From contig CAKPDW010000042.1 in the NCBI GenBank assembly GCA_934149115.1, forward strand, positions 1 through 12,995: a stretch of 12,995 nucleotides of DNA, in the 5' to 3' direction. The first letter of the stretch is position 1. Every line of letters begins with the position of its first letter. The notes beneath the pieces were generated by a model. It searched no databases and had not been told where the DNA came from. It worked only from the letters and a program-made list of their open reading frames with translations. Shown in pieces: positions 5,431 to 12,820 of this stretch. This DNA comes from an uncultured Clostridia bacterium (GTDB lineage Bacteria; Bacillota; Clostridia; TANB77; CAG-508). Made by a program: the position numbers and the translations under genes.

Positions 5431-5474
5431 AAAAAAAGAAACCCCATATGGGGAAAAGAATTTTTTCTTTTTTT
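5431..5474 (-). terminator. Terminator of the 148-residue gene, built on a 12-bp palindrome
   Basis: CCCCATATGGGG (5442-5453) is a perfect palindrome. Outside it, AAAAAAAGAAA (5431-5441) can pair with TTTCTTTTTTT (5464-5474). On the minus strand the G-C stem is followed by TTTCTTTTTTTTT, a classic rho-independent layout, 32 bases after the stop of the 148-residue gene. It should insulate the LuxR-type gene downstream. Confidence 0.75.
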
Positions 5475-5505
5475 GGGATATTAATCCTTTAACTTTTAAT
5501 CAACT

Positions 5506-5952
5506 TTACAATATGCCTGCGCCTTGTCTTCTTGCACTATGGATAGAATAGACTAAATTTTTATTTAGGTCTTCCAGGTACTTAATATAGCAATCGTATT
5601 TATTTGATTTTACATTTGCATCTATTTTGATACCTATTGAATCTTCAAATACGATTGAATTTAAGTAAACTACTGAATCGTTTCCTGGCTGATCTGGAAA
5701 TACTTCTTTTAATTTTACATGAAACTCATTTTGATGATAAGACAACTGGAAATCGTTATATGGTAAAAAATCATATAATATTTCGATTACTTTTCTTATC
5801 TCCTGAACATTTGCAAATTGCTTTTCAAAAGTTATATTTGCCTTCCGTTCTTTCATACCTGTAACGACAAAAACATATTCGCTTTTGCCATCATAAAATT
5901 TAAACTTGCCTTCTTCCTTAGAAACTAATTCTACTTTCCATGTTGATGTCAT
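5506..5952 (-). CDS. Uncharacterised 148-residue protein
   Basis: I do not recognise this protein. It begins MTSTWKVELVSKEEGKFKFY and appears to be a compact alpha/beta cytoplasmic protein: beta-strand-like stretches (EYVFVVTG 25-32, KANITFE 37-43), a helix (VQEIRKVIEILYDFL, 49-63), strands (FQLSYHQNEFHVKL 68-81, SVVYLNSIVF 93-102, IGIKIDANV 106-114), a helix (KYDCYIKYLEDLNKNL) and an Arg-Arg-Gln-Gly-Ala-Gly tail. There is no signal peptide or membrane span. The SD AGGAGGT lies 7-8 bases before ATG. Expression signals are outstanding: a perfect TTGACA-N17-TATAAT promoter at 6006-6034, overlapped by an inverted repeat, and its own terminator. The helix ending VIEILYDFL is loosely like EVIHVLYELL in the next gene upstream, a hint of distant relation that I would not press. 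Confidence 0.85.
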   Translation of the reverse strand: MTSTWKVELVSKEEGKFKFYDGKSEYVFVVTGMKERKANITFEKQFANVQEIRKVIEILYDFLPYNDFQLSYHQNEFHVKLKEVFPDQPGNDSVVYLNSIVFEDSIGIKIDANVKSNKYDCYIKYLEDLNKNLVYSIHSARRQGAGIL

Positions 5953-6005
5953 AATAATACCTCCTATTGTCTTTTAAAAGTTGATAATTAATAGTTTACG
6001 TTATC

Positions 6006-6034
6006 ATTATACATCACTTAACATAAAATGTCAA
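6006..6034 (-). promoter_or_regulatory. Perfect-consensus sigma-A promoter of the 148-residue gene
   Basis: The minus strand reads TTGACA (6029-6034), a 17-nt spacer and TATAAT (6006-6011), an exact match at both boxes. Transcription would start near 5999, giving a leader of about 47 nt. Such promoters are usually held back by a repressor, and a strong candidate site is the inverted repeat at 6018-6044. Confidence 0.85.
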
Positions 6035-6044
6035 TTTATGTTAA
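6018..6044. promoter_or_regulatory. Candidate operator: 10-bp inverted repeat centred on the -35 box
   Basis: TTAACATAAA (6018-6027) and TTTATGTTAA (6035-6044) are exact inverted copies with a 7-nt spacer. The spacer contains the -35 hexamer of the promoter at 6006-6034. A dimeric protein bound here would block RNA polymerase. The right arm with its spacer edge (14 bases, 6031-6044) recurs exactly at 31-44, also immediately upstream of a -35 box. Confidence 0.5.
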
Positions 6045-6060
6045 ATTCTTTGGTACTTAA

Positions 6061-6090
6061 AGTGGTGTATTCTAATAAGATTACACCACT
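6061..6090. terminator. Hairpin behind the 165-residue gene
   Basis: AGTGGTGTA (6061-6069) and TACACCACT (6082-6090) form a perfect 9-bp stem with a 12-nt loop. It lies 23 bases downstream of the stop of the 165-residue gene. The U tract on the minus strand is short (TTTAAG), so termination may be partial. It separates that gene from the next promoter. Confidence 0.5.
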
Positions 6091-6112
6091 CTTTCACTTA
6101 ACTTTTAATTTT

Positions 6113-6610
6113 TTAGAATCTTAACTTCTGGAAAATCAATCTCATTTCCAGATTTTCAGCTCTTAAACAATCATTTTCTCTCCTGAGCTCTACATACTCC
6201 TGTGTAGTATTAGAAAATTGTTCTAATAGAGCTTCATTTTTGTCTCCAAGTTTTTTTACTTTCTTTTCTAAAAAATCAATGTACATTTGTTGCTCTGTTA
6301 CTTTTTCAGTTGCTTCCATTAAAATGTCTTCATGTTTTATTTTAACTTTTTTTACTACAGCTTTTTCGCATGATTTATGATTTGTTGAAAAAAGATATTC
6401 AGCTAATGCTTTTTCAAAACCTTCACTGTTTAAAAGTTCGTATAATACGTGAATGACTTCTTTTGTAGAATGCTCTTCACCTTCTGTTAATTCAACAGCA
6501 ACTGTTTCAACTGAATAGTTAACTAACAACAGTGTTTCATTGTCACACCGAAAAATTGGAACTCCGTTTTCTTCTTTTCCTGTAAAAAATACGTTACGTT
6601 CTTTCTTCAT
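6113..6610 (-). CDS. Uncharacterised 165-residue protein with C-terminal coiled coil
   Basis: I do not recognise this protein. The N-terminal ~85 residues look globular (VPIFRCDNETLLLVNYSVET at 17-36, then EVIHVLYELLNSEGFEKALA at 51-70). Residues about 92-160 are strongly heptad-like and charged, including YIDFLEKKVKKLGDKNEALL and LRRENDCLRAENLEMRLIF, which predicts a long parallel coiled coil and therefore a dimer or a partner-binding rod. There is no HTH, signal peptide or membrane span. The start is set by the SD GAGGAGG about 8 bases before ATG. It has its own promoter at 6659-6687 and a hairpin behind it. It is the second of two neighbouring small single-gene units with near-identical promoter layouts. 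Confidence 0.85.
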   Translation of the reverse strand: MKKERNVFFTGKEENGVPIFRCDNETLLLVNYSVETVAVELTEGEEHSTKEVIHVLYELLNSEGFEKALAEYLFSTNHKSCEKAVVKKVKIKHEDILMEATEKVTEQQMYIDFLEKKVKKLGDKNEALLEQFSNTTQEYVELRRENDCLRAENLEMRLIFQKLRF

Positions 6611-6658
6611 AATGAAACCTCCTCTAGTAATGAAAACACTATGACATGTTACTCTATC

Positions 6659-6687
6659 ATTATACTTTAGTTTCCATAAAAAGTCAA
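6659..6687 (-). promoter_or_regulatory. Sigma-A promoter of the 165-residue gene
   Basis: The minus strand reads TTGACT (6682-6687), a 17-nt spacer and TATAAT (6659-6664). The flanks resemble the promoter at 6006-6034: AATTGAC, then TTTTATG within the spacer, and TATAATGATA at the -10. It lacks the inverted repeat seen there. It lies in the gap between the spoIIP stop and this gene, and no terminator is visible behind spoIIP. Confidence 0.75.
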
Positions 6688-6729
6688 TTATTTTTATACA
6701 TTTGCAGGACTTTTATATTTTATATTTTG

Positions 6730-7842
6730 TCATTCAATCGCTGAAATTACGTTTGCTAAATATTTCATACTTGCTACACATTCATCCATTGTATTTCCTG
6801 TTGCTCCTACTTCTATAATGCATGACCCTTTTGCTAGATGCTCGTTATATCTATATTTGCTCAATAGAATTGGCTTAAATAATCCTGGATACATCTCATT
6901 TGCTTTTTCTTGAATTTTTATTGCGATTTTTAAATTATTTATCCAATTTGGATGGCTAAGCCCTCCTTCGCTACTTCCCATTACAAACATTAATTGAGCA
7001 ACTTTTTCATCTCCTATCATTACACTTGGACCATATGAACTATCTGCAATTGCGTCTCTATGTAAATCAATAACTATATCTGCAGGTGTTGTTGCAATTA
7101 AACCTTGAGCAGTTCTTAAAGACCTTGTATATGCTCCATTATACTCAGGATAGTCATGAAATGTTGCATCATGTACTACATTAATATTTTTTTGTATGAG
7201 CTGGTTTGTTAATTCATTTCCAACTCCAACAACACTTGCATTCGTATCTAATGTTCTAAAATTTCCACTTGCTGTATATGGATATGCTTCTGAAGGTGTG
7301 TAACTTTCACTGGTATGTGTATGAAAAATAATAATATTACTTTTATCAAAAGTAATATTAGGAGTTAACATTTCTTGTGTTAAATTAAATGATGTTTGAT
7401 TTCTTATTTGTACAGAAGAATATGTAGCGTTATATACATCTTTTTTATTATGTTCTTCAATCACTTTTGTAACTGGTAATGATACATTAGAATCATTACC
7501 AGTTACAATTTCTGTTTTCTCGGTAATATTTGTGCTATCATTTGTTTCAGGTATTTTTTCTTCAATTCTTTTTTGCCCTGTAATAAAACCGAGTTCTTTT
7601 GAAATTAAATTTTGTTCATTGATATTACTTTTTACATCATCTTGATTAAAGTTTTCTTCCAAACATTCAATAAACGTCTTATCTTTGATTTGCTGTTTTC
7701 TGTTCTCAATAAATGATTGAATATCTGATTTTTTGACCATAGAAAAAAATCTAGACAAAAGCATAAAACACAAAATGAGTATTCCAACTTTTACTAGATT
7801 TCTTGCTATATCACCTATTCTAATAACTCTAAAATTTACCAT
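6730..7842 (-). CDS. spoIIP: Stage II sporulation protein P (peptidoglycan amidase/endopeptidase)
   Basis: SpoIIP works with SpoIID and SpoIIM to degrade septal peptidoglycan and drive engulfment of the forespore. This 370-residue protein has one N-terminal membrane anchor (about 17-34, VKVGILILCFMLLSRFFSMV), a variable linker (35-160) and the SpoIIP catalytic domain (about 165-368). Key motifs are IIIFHTHTSESY (170-181), DIVIDLHRDA (255-264) and CIIEVGATGNT (341-351), giving His174/His176, His261 and Glu344 as likely metal or catalytic residues. ATG is preceded by GAGGTT. It lies 87 bases after hisS without a visible terminator, so read-through is possible. In Bacillus subtilis the gene is under the mother-cell factor sigma-E; a CATATATT box upstream could be a sigma-E -10, but the -35 is unclear. 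Its presence marks the organism as a spore former. Confidence 0.93.
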   Translation of the reverse strand: MVNFRVIRIGDIARNLVKVGILILCFMLLSRFFSMVKKSDIQSFIENRKQQIKDKTFIECLEENFNQDDVKSNINEQNLISKELGFITGQKRIEEKIPETNDSTNITEKTEIVTGNDSNVSLPVTKVIEEHNKKDVYNATYSSVQIRNQTSFNLTQEMLTPNITFDKSNIIIFHTHTSESYTPSEAYPYTASGNFRTLDTNASVVGVGNELTNQLIQKNINVVHDATFHDYPEYNGAYTRSLRTAQGLIATTPADIVIDLHRDAIADSSYGPSVMIGDEKVAQLMFVMGSSEGGLSHPNWINNLKIAIKIQEKANEMYPGLFKPILLSKYRYNEHLAKGSCIIEVGATGNTMDECVASMKYLANVISAIE

Positions 7843-7929
7843 TTTAACCTCATATATCTACTTTATATAATATATGATTAAAATTTTAAAATAGAACTTA
7901 AGATATTTATTAATCTTTTACTACTAATT

Positions 7930-9174
7930 TTAAAATATTTTTTCTAAAATGCTTTCTGAATTTAATTGAATTTCTTGTTCTTCACCAGTCTCCATATTTT
8001 TAATTTTAGCTTGATTTTTTTCTATTTCGTCATCACCTAAAGTTAAAACAAATTTTGATTTCATTTTATCTGCATACTTAAATTGGGCTTTTAAACTTTT
8101 TTCACAAATATCTTTTTCTGCAAAAACTCCTTTTTTTCTTAATTCAAAAATAAGTTTTGTTGCAAAGCTGTTTGCCTTTTCTCCTATATTTGCAATATAT
8201 AAATCCATTCTTTTTTCTTTTATATCATTATTATATTTCTGGAATATGTCTAATAATCTTTCTGCTCCCATTGCAAATCCAACCGCTGGTGTATCTTGTC
8301 CGCCAATTTCTTTTACTAATCCATCATATCTTCCACCACCAAGAACTGTTAATCCGTCATCAGCTGAAACGAATTCAAAAACTGTTCTTGTATAATAATC
8401 TAATCCTCTAACTATTCCAGCATCTATTTCAAAATCAACACCTAAAACAGTAAGCATCTTTTTTACATTTTCAAAGTGTTCTCTACACTCTGCGCACAAA
8501 TAATCTAATATGACAGGAGCTCCTTCGTTCATCTCCTTGCATTTCTTTTCTTTACAATCTAATATTCTCATTGGATTTTTTTCAAATCTAGTTTTACATG
8601 TATCACAATATTTTTCTAGGTTAGGTCTAATAAATTCTTTTAAAGCTTCTTGATATTTTTTTCTGCACTCTGGGCAACCAATACTATTCAAATTTAATTT
8701 TACATTTGGAATATTTAATTCTTCAAATATTCTTACTCCTAACATAATAGCTTCAACATCAGCTAAATAACTTGATGTACCTATTATCTCTGTACCTATT
8801 TGTCTAAATTCTCTTAAACGTCCTTTTTGAACATTTTCATAACGATACATAGGCATTTCATACCATAACTTAATTGGACTAGGTAGACTAGTCATACCGT
8901 TTTCTATATAGCTTCTAACAACTCCAGCTGTTCCTTCAGGTCTAAGAGTAATACTTCTTCCACCTTTATCTTCAAATGTATACATTTCCTTTTGAACAAC
9001 ATCTGTAGTTTCACCAACGCCCCTAGAAAATAGTTCGGTATGTTCAAAAACAGGAACCCTTATCTCTTTCATTCCAGCATTTTCAAAAATATCTTTAATT
9101 TTGCTTTCAATATACTGCCATTTGTAAACTTCATTTGGCAATATATCTTTAGTTCCCTTTGGTTTCTGTATCAT
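7930..9174 (-). CDS. hisS: Histidyl-tRNA synthetase
   Basis: This class II aminoacyl-tRNA synthetase charges tRNA-His with histidine using ATP. The 414-residue length is normal. Motifs run in order: KGTKDILP near the N-terminus, SITLRPEGTA (74-83), motif 2 RYENVQKGRLREFRQIG (111-127), the histidine-specific GLDYYTRTVFE (257-267), LGGGRYDGL (278-286) and motif 3 AVGFAMGAERL (297-307). The anticodon-binding domain follows from about 323. An insertion at 167-230 has four cysteine pairs (CPEC, CDTC, C....C, CAEC), as in clostridial homologues, probably zinc-binding. The start is ATG with the SD AAGGAG, whose first bases overlap the TAA of the upstream hydrolase gene 11 bases away, which suggests translational coupling. 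The metallo-hydrolase-hisS arrangement recurs in Clostridia. Confidence 0.97.
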   Translation of the reverse strand: MIQKPKGTKDILPNEVYKWQYIESKIKDIFENAGMKEIRVPVFEHTELFSRGVGETTDVVQKEMYTFEDKGGRSITLRPEGTAGVVRSYIENGMTSLPSPIKLWYEMPMYRYENVQKGRLREFRQIGTEIIGTSSYLADVEAIMLGVRIFEELNIPNVKLNLNSIGCPECRKKYQEALKEFIRPNLEKYCDTCKTRFEKNPMRILDCKEKKCKEMNEGAPVILDYLCAECREHFENVKKMLTVLGVDFEIDAGIVRGLDYYTRTVFEFVSADDGLTVLGGGRYDGLVKEIGGQDTPAVGFAMGAERLLDIFQKYNNDIKEKRMDLYIANIGEKANSFATKLIFELRKKGVFAEKDICEKSLKAQFKYADKMKSKFVLTLGDDEIEKNQAKIKNMETGEEQEIQLNSESILEKIF

Positions 9175-9185
9175 AAAATCACTCC

Positions 9186-9836
9186 TTAATAATCTTTTTT
9201 TCTAAGTTCCAAATAAATTGGTTTTTCCTCTTTTATCAAAGTAGATTTTCCATGTCCAGGATACACAATAGTATTTTCTGGTAAAATCAAAATCTTTTGA
9301 GTAATAGAATCCATTATATCTTCTATACTACCAGTTGGAAGATCTGTTCTTCCCCATGTTCCTGAGAAAATTGTGTCTCCTGTAAAAATCATATCTTCTT
9401 CAGGACAATACAAGCAAAGTCCACCTTTGGTATGACCTGGAGTAGCAATAACTCTAAATTCCAAATCACCAACATGAATTAAATCACCATCATCTACTCT
9501 AGAATCAGGATCCATTTCAGGATTATGAGTCTCTGTATAATAAGTTAAACTAATAGATGTATCATGTAACCCTGTACTATCTTCTCGGCTAATCAAAATC
9601 TTGCCACCTTTTGCTTCTTGCAAAGCATCAACAGCCCCAATATGATCTGCATGACAATGAGTTAAAAAAATATATTTCAAATTAGCATCCAATATATCAA
9701 GCATTTCTATAATTTTTTCTGACTCAGCACCTGGATCAATAACCATAGCCTCTTTAGATTTTTCATCAACTACAATATAACAATTAGTCACCAAATTCAA
9801 ATGACCAATATGTAATTTCAAAGTTTTTAGTATCAT
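9186..9836 (-). CDS. Metallo-beta-lactamase-fold hydrolase (glyoxalase II-like)
   Basis: A 216-residue cytoplasmic hydrolase with the complete binuclear metal site: THCHADH (59-65), His135 in TPGHTKG, Asp154 in FTGDTIF and His195 in YPGHG. The spacing and length match the short glyoxalase II-like subgroup widely annotated as hydroxyacylglutathione hydrolase. Firmicutes lacking glutathione also carry it, so the true substrate (a thioester such as an acyl-bacillithiol or similar) is open. The SD GAAGGAAG lies before the ATG. The gene stands between the repeat protein gene (29-base gap) and hisS (11-base gap), with no promoter or terminator between, so all are probably one transcript. Confidence 0.9.
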   Translation of the reverse strand: MILKTLKLHIGHLNLVTNCYIVVDEKSKEAMVIDPGAESEKIIEMLDILDANLKYIFLTHCHADHIGAVDALQEAKGGKILISREDSTGLHDTSISLTYYTETHNPEMDPDSRVDDGDLIHVGDLEFRVIATPGHTKGGLCLYCPEEDMIFTGDTIFSGTWGRTDLPTGSIEDIMDSITQKILILPENTIVYPGHGKSTLIKEEKPIYLELRKKDY

Positions 9837-9865
9837 TTTTTCACTTCCTTCTTAATCTTTAGTAA

Positions 9866-10765
9866 TTATTTTAAAACACTATTAACATAAAAATCAACTT
9901 CTTCTTCATTTTTAAAATCTTGCCTTAAAGTATTAGTTTTAAGGTATTCTTGTAAATGGAGCATTAAGAAATTATTTACAACAAACTCTATTTCGGAAGT
10001 ATTTAAAGTATTAATTCTAAAATAGTATCTTCTAAATGGATGACTTTTTTTCATCTTTAGTGCCGTTTCTTTAAGTTGTTTAAAAATTCTCAATTTAAAA
10101 ATCAAAGAATCTAATTCAATTTTTTCTTCTACTGCTAAAGACAAATACATCATTGCTTTTAGCATGTCTTTCTCTATTTTTAAAAAATATTTATTAGCTT
10201 TTTTTAAGTCTTTTTCAACTCCATAACCGTTATAATACATTGTTCCTAAATAAAAATATGAATCATCAAATTTTTCATCTAGTGCAATTTCTAAATATTT
10301 TTTTGCCTCTTGATAATTTTTTTTATCATATTCATATTTTCCAATATAATACGCAAAAAAATTATATCCTAAATCCAATCCTCTCTTTGCATATTTTACT
10401 GCCTCATCAACATCTTCCTCTATGCCATTTCCACGAAACAAACCTTCAACAATTCTTTCCAAAGAAATTACATCATCATATTTTTCGAAAATCCTTTTAT
10501 ATTCATCATATGCCTTTTTCTTATCTTCTTTAAAGTATCTGCCATAAAAATACATATCTGCCAACATCAATTCTAATGTTTTTTGGTTTTCTACACTTAA
10601 TTCTTCGAATTTTTTATCTTTTATGCTTTTTAATATGTCATATGCCTTTTCATAATCCTGTTTGACTCCTTTTCCATAGTAAATTCTTCTTGTCAATTCA
10701 AATTCAGCTTCAATATTATCTTCATTTACTAATTTTAATAATTCCTCATTTGATTTTTCTCTCAT
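9866..10765 (-). CDS. Sel1/TPR-like repeat protein
   Basis: A 299-residue, highly charged helical protein. Sel1-like repeats are recognisable by the LA/G..Y..G.GV..D...A..Y pattern: about 22-48 (RRIYYGKGVKQDYEKAYDIL), 68-93 (ADMYFYGRYFKEDKKKAYDE), 104-132 (IVEGLFRGNGIEEDVDEAVK), 137-163 (FFAYYIGKYEYDKKNYQEAK) and 170-197 (YFYLGTMYYNGYGVEKDLKK). The C-terminal third (about 200-299) lacks clear repeats. Such solenoids are protein-interaction scaffolds; the partner is unknown. There is no signal peptide. The SD TGGAGGA (10771-10777) lies in the 13-base gap behind the 152-residue gene. The gene is part of the same leftward transcript as its neighbours, so it may act with the two upstream unassigned proteins. 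Confidence 0.85.
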   Translation of the reverse strand: MREKSNEELLKLVNEDNIEAEFELTRRIYYGKGVKQDYEKAYDILKSIKDKKFEELSVENQKTLELMLADMYFYGRYFKEDKKKAYDEYKRIFEKYDDVISLERIVEGLFRGNGIEEDVDEAVKYAKRGLDLGYNFFAYYIGKYEYDKKNYQEAKKYLEIALDEKFDDSYFYLGTMYYNGYGVEKDLKKANKYFLKIEKDMLKAMMYLSLAVEEKIELDSLIFKLRIFKQLKETALKMKKSHPFRRYYFRINTLNTSEIEFVVNNFLMLHLQEYLKTNTLRQDFKNEEEVDFYVNSVLK

Positions 10766-10778
10766 TTTAATCCTCCAT

Positions 10779-11237
10779 TTATTTAAATAAATTTTTTATT
10801 TTTTTTATGATTCTTCTAAATATACTTTCTTTATATTCTACTAGTAAAATATCATCAGCATCAGGATTTTTTTCCTTTTCTACAAGCTCTCTATTAACAT
10901 TTTTAAAAATATCATCAGGATTATATTTTTTTCTTTTTTCTTCTTCTCTTATTTCCCATTCTCTTTTTTCTTTAATCTGTAATTGATTCTTTTCTTCCTC
11001 CGTAGCTAAATATATTTTAAAAATATTAGCCAATATAGCACGAGTTTGTTTTAAAAGATTTTGCTCAGAAATAGGTTTTAATAAATTTATATTAGTATTA
11101 TAATCTTTATCCATGCATTCTCTATAAAAATCAAACTTTTCTTTTGGGATTTTTGTTTTTTCAGCATCAGGTAATAAATTCAAAATTATAAAAACTTCTT
11201 TATAACTACATCTATATATTTCATTGGTATTTTCCAT
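10779..11237 (-). CDS. Uncharacterised 152-residue protein (KIP-motif family of Clostridia)
   Basis: The N-terminal half (about 8-82) resembles small hypothetical proteins common in Clostridia: YKEVFIILNLLPDAEKTKIP, then a Lys-Asp-Tyr-Asn segment, ISEQNL, KQTRAILANIF and a KIYLATEEEK end. This is recognition from memory, and no function is known to me. The rest is very charged: a Glu/Lys/Arg helix (83-104), NPDDIFKNVNREL, and a basic amphipathic C-terminus RRIIKKIKNLFK (141-152) that could bind membrane or nucleic acid. The ATG overlaps the TAA of the upstream gene by one base (TAATG), with the SD AAGGAGA inside that gene, so translation is coupled. It is the second gene of the leftward array. 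Confidence 0.85.
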   Translation of the reverse strand: MENTNEIYRCSYKEVFIILNLLPDAEKTKIPKEKFDFYRECMDKDYNTNINLLKPISEQNLLKQTRAILANIFKIYLATEEEKNQLQIKEKREWEIREEEKRKKYNPDDIFKNVNRELVEKEKNPDADDILLVEYKESIFRRIIKKIKNLFK

Positions 11238-12820
11238 TATAACAATCTCCTTCTACTTTCTAACTGCTCTCTATCTTTTTTCTCATGACTAACTGCTTCT
11301 TCCATAGAATCTAAATCAATATTAAATGCATCTTCCTTTAATTCTTCTCTTAATGATAGCTGTCTTTCTTCAGCCTTATTTAAGTTGTTTTCTATCATTT
11401 CTAAAAAATATTGATAATATTGTTCTCCTTCTTCTTCACCAAATGAAAGTTTTTTATCAGCTACCATCTTGTCGAAAATTTTTCTTTTTTCTTCCTCTAG
11501 TTCTTGTTCTTGTTTAAATAAACTATCAAAATATACTAACGATGTAGCCTCTTGAATAAGTTCTTCTGGTATTTTTGTTCCATTGCTTTCATCATTTATT
11601 TTTTCTTCATGTTCACTAACACTTTTTTCCTCCATATCATTCTGTACAATGGTATCTTTTTTAGGAACAGAAGAAGATATAATAAGTTCTTCAAGATTAT
11701 TTTTTTTATCTTTTATTCTCTTTAATTCTTCCAAAGTATCAGAAAAAGCAGGTTCTATAATACCATTTCTATTTCTGCCAACACGCATAACACCAGAATC
11801 GTCTCTATAAAATGAAAGTTTCAGTCCTGCACAATCTAAAGTATCTATTTCGGTATATTCTTTTTTTCTATCCAGGTTATGTAATTCTAATTTTTTTCCC
11901 CTACTAATTGTATGTGGAAAAAAATTTTCTCCAAAATTTGAACTATTGTTATTTTCTAATGAATCATTAACATATTGATTCATTACTTTTTTCCCTAATT
12001 CTTCTATTTTGCCTGTCTTTTTATTAAAAATATAAAGTTCTGTTGTTTGTCCTAATTTTTTATCATACGTTTCTGACATAAAAGTTTTTGTACTCTCTCC
12101 TAACTTATCCCCATAAGTTGTATGGTCATAACCATGAATAGCATATATTTCATATTTATCTGGTTCTGTATACCCATATAATGTACATAATTGCTCGTGC
12201 AATTTATCAACACCATATGAATCATTTATCTTAATAATATCTTTAATATCTTTTTTAGGCATGTATGCTTTAGCAATATCTTCTGAAAATTCAAAAATTG
12301 TAGGTACTTTTTCCACCTCTTTTGACAAAGACTTAAATGCTTCTTTCAATTCATTTTTATAAAAAGAATTTTTACCATGTTCTGTATCAACAAATTGTGT
12401 TTGTCCATTTGTTGATCTTTCTAAATATGTTCTATAAGCATAAACAAATTTTTTAAAAAAGTGATTTGACCTTTGCTGTAATTGTTGAATATTCTTTTCG
12501 CCATCTAACTCTAATAATTCCACATCTAGCGCTGTATCTTGCCATGTTTTGTTTGCCTGACTGGCATAATCATAATTATCGATATCAGCAAGAATTTTTC
12601 GACTATATTTTGGAGCTCGGCTTAATTTTTCCTTCATTTGATCTAATTGTATTTTTTCTAATTGTTTTTCTAATTTGATTAATCTTTTTTTAGTAAAAAT
12701 AATATTCCTCTTTAAATCTTTTTTTCTTATACCATTTTCAGTTACAAAAAATTCTTCTTGTTCTTTTATATAATTTTTGTAGTTTTCAATTCTTTCTTCT
12801 AACTGTTTTATTGCGGCCAT
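11237..12820 (-). CDS. Uncharacterised 527-residue coiled-coil protein
   Basis: I do not recognise this protein. Residues about 3-66 form a charged coiled coil (IKQLEERIENYKNYIKEQEE; TKKRLIKLEKQLEKIQLDQM). Residues about 75-380 look globular, with mixed alpha/beta features, including DKYEIYAIHGYDHTTYGD (221-238), TTELYIFNKKTGKIEELGKK (259-278) and ELHNLDRKKEYTEIDTLDC (312-330). A polar linker (381-415) leads to an acidic helical C-terminus (about 416-525) rich in Glu and Lys. There is no signal peptide, membrane span or known catalytic motif. A longer frame begins at an ATG at 12838, but only the ATG at 12820 has a well-placed SD (AAGGGAGA, 12828-12835, seven bases upstream), so I chose it. 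It is the first gene of the tightly coupled array leading to hisS, and no strong promoter is seen directly upstream. Confidence 0.8.
   Translation of the reverse strand: MAAIKQLEERIENYKNYIKEQEEFFVTENGIRKKDLKRNIIFTKKRLIKLEKQLEKIQLDQMKEKLSRAPKYSRKILADIDNYDYASQANKTWQDTALDVELLELDGEKNIQQLQQRSNHFFKKFVYAYRTYLERSTNGQTQFVDTEHGKNSFYKNELKEAFKSLSKEVEKVPTIFEFSEDIAKAYMPKKDIKDIIKINDSYGVDKLHEQLCTLYGYTEPDKYEIYAIHGYDHTTYGDKLGESTKTFMSETYDKKLGQTTELYIFNKKTGKIEELGKKVMNQYVNDSLENNNSSNFGENFFPHTISRGKKLELHNLDRKKEYTEIDTLDCAGLKLSFYRDDSGVMRVGRNRNGIIEPAFSDTLEELKRIKDKKNNLEELIISSSVPKKDTIVQNDMEEKSVSEHEEKINDESNGTKIPEELIQEATSLVYFDSLFKQEQELEEEKRKIFDKMVADKKLSFGEEEGEQYYQYFLEMIENNLNKAEERQLSLREELKEDAFNIDLDSMEEAVSHEKKDREQLESRRRLL

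Noticed and set aside
5262..5551. Two plus-strand frames crossing the LuxR-type start and the terminator
   Set aside because: They translate through the terminator A/T tracts and lack ribosome binding sites.
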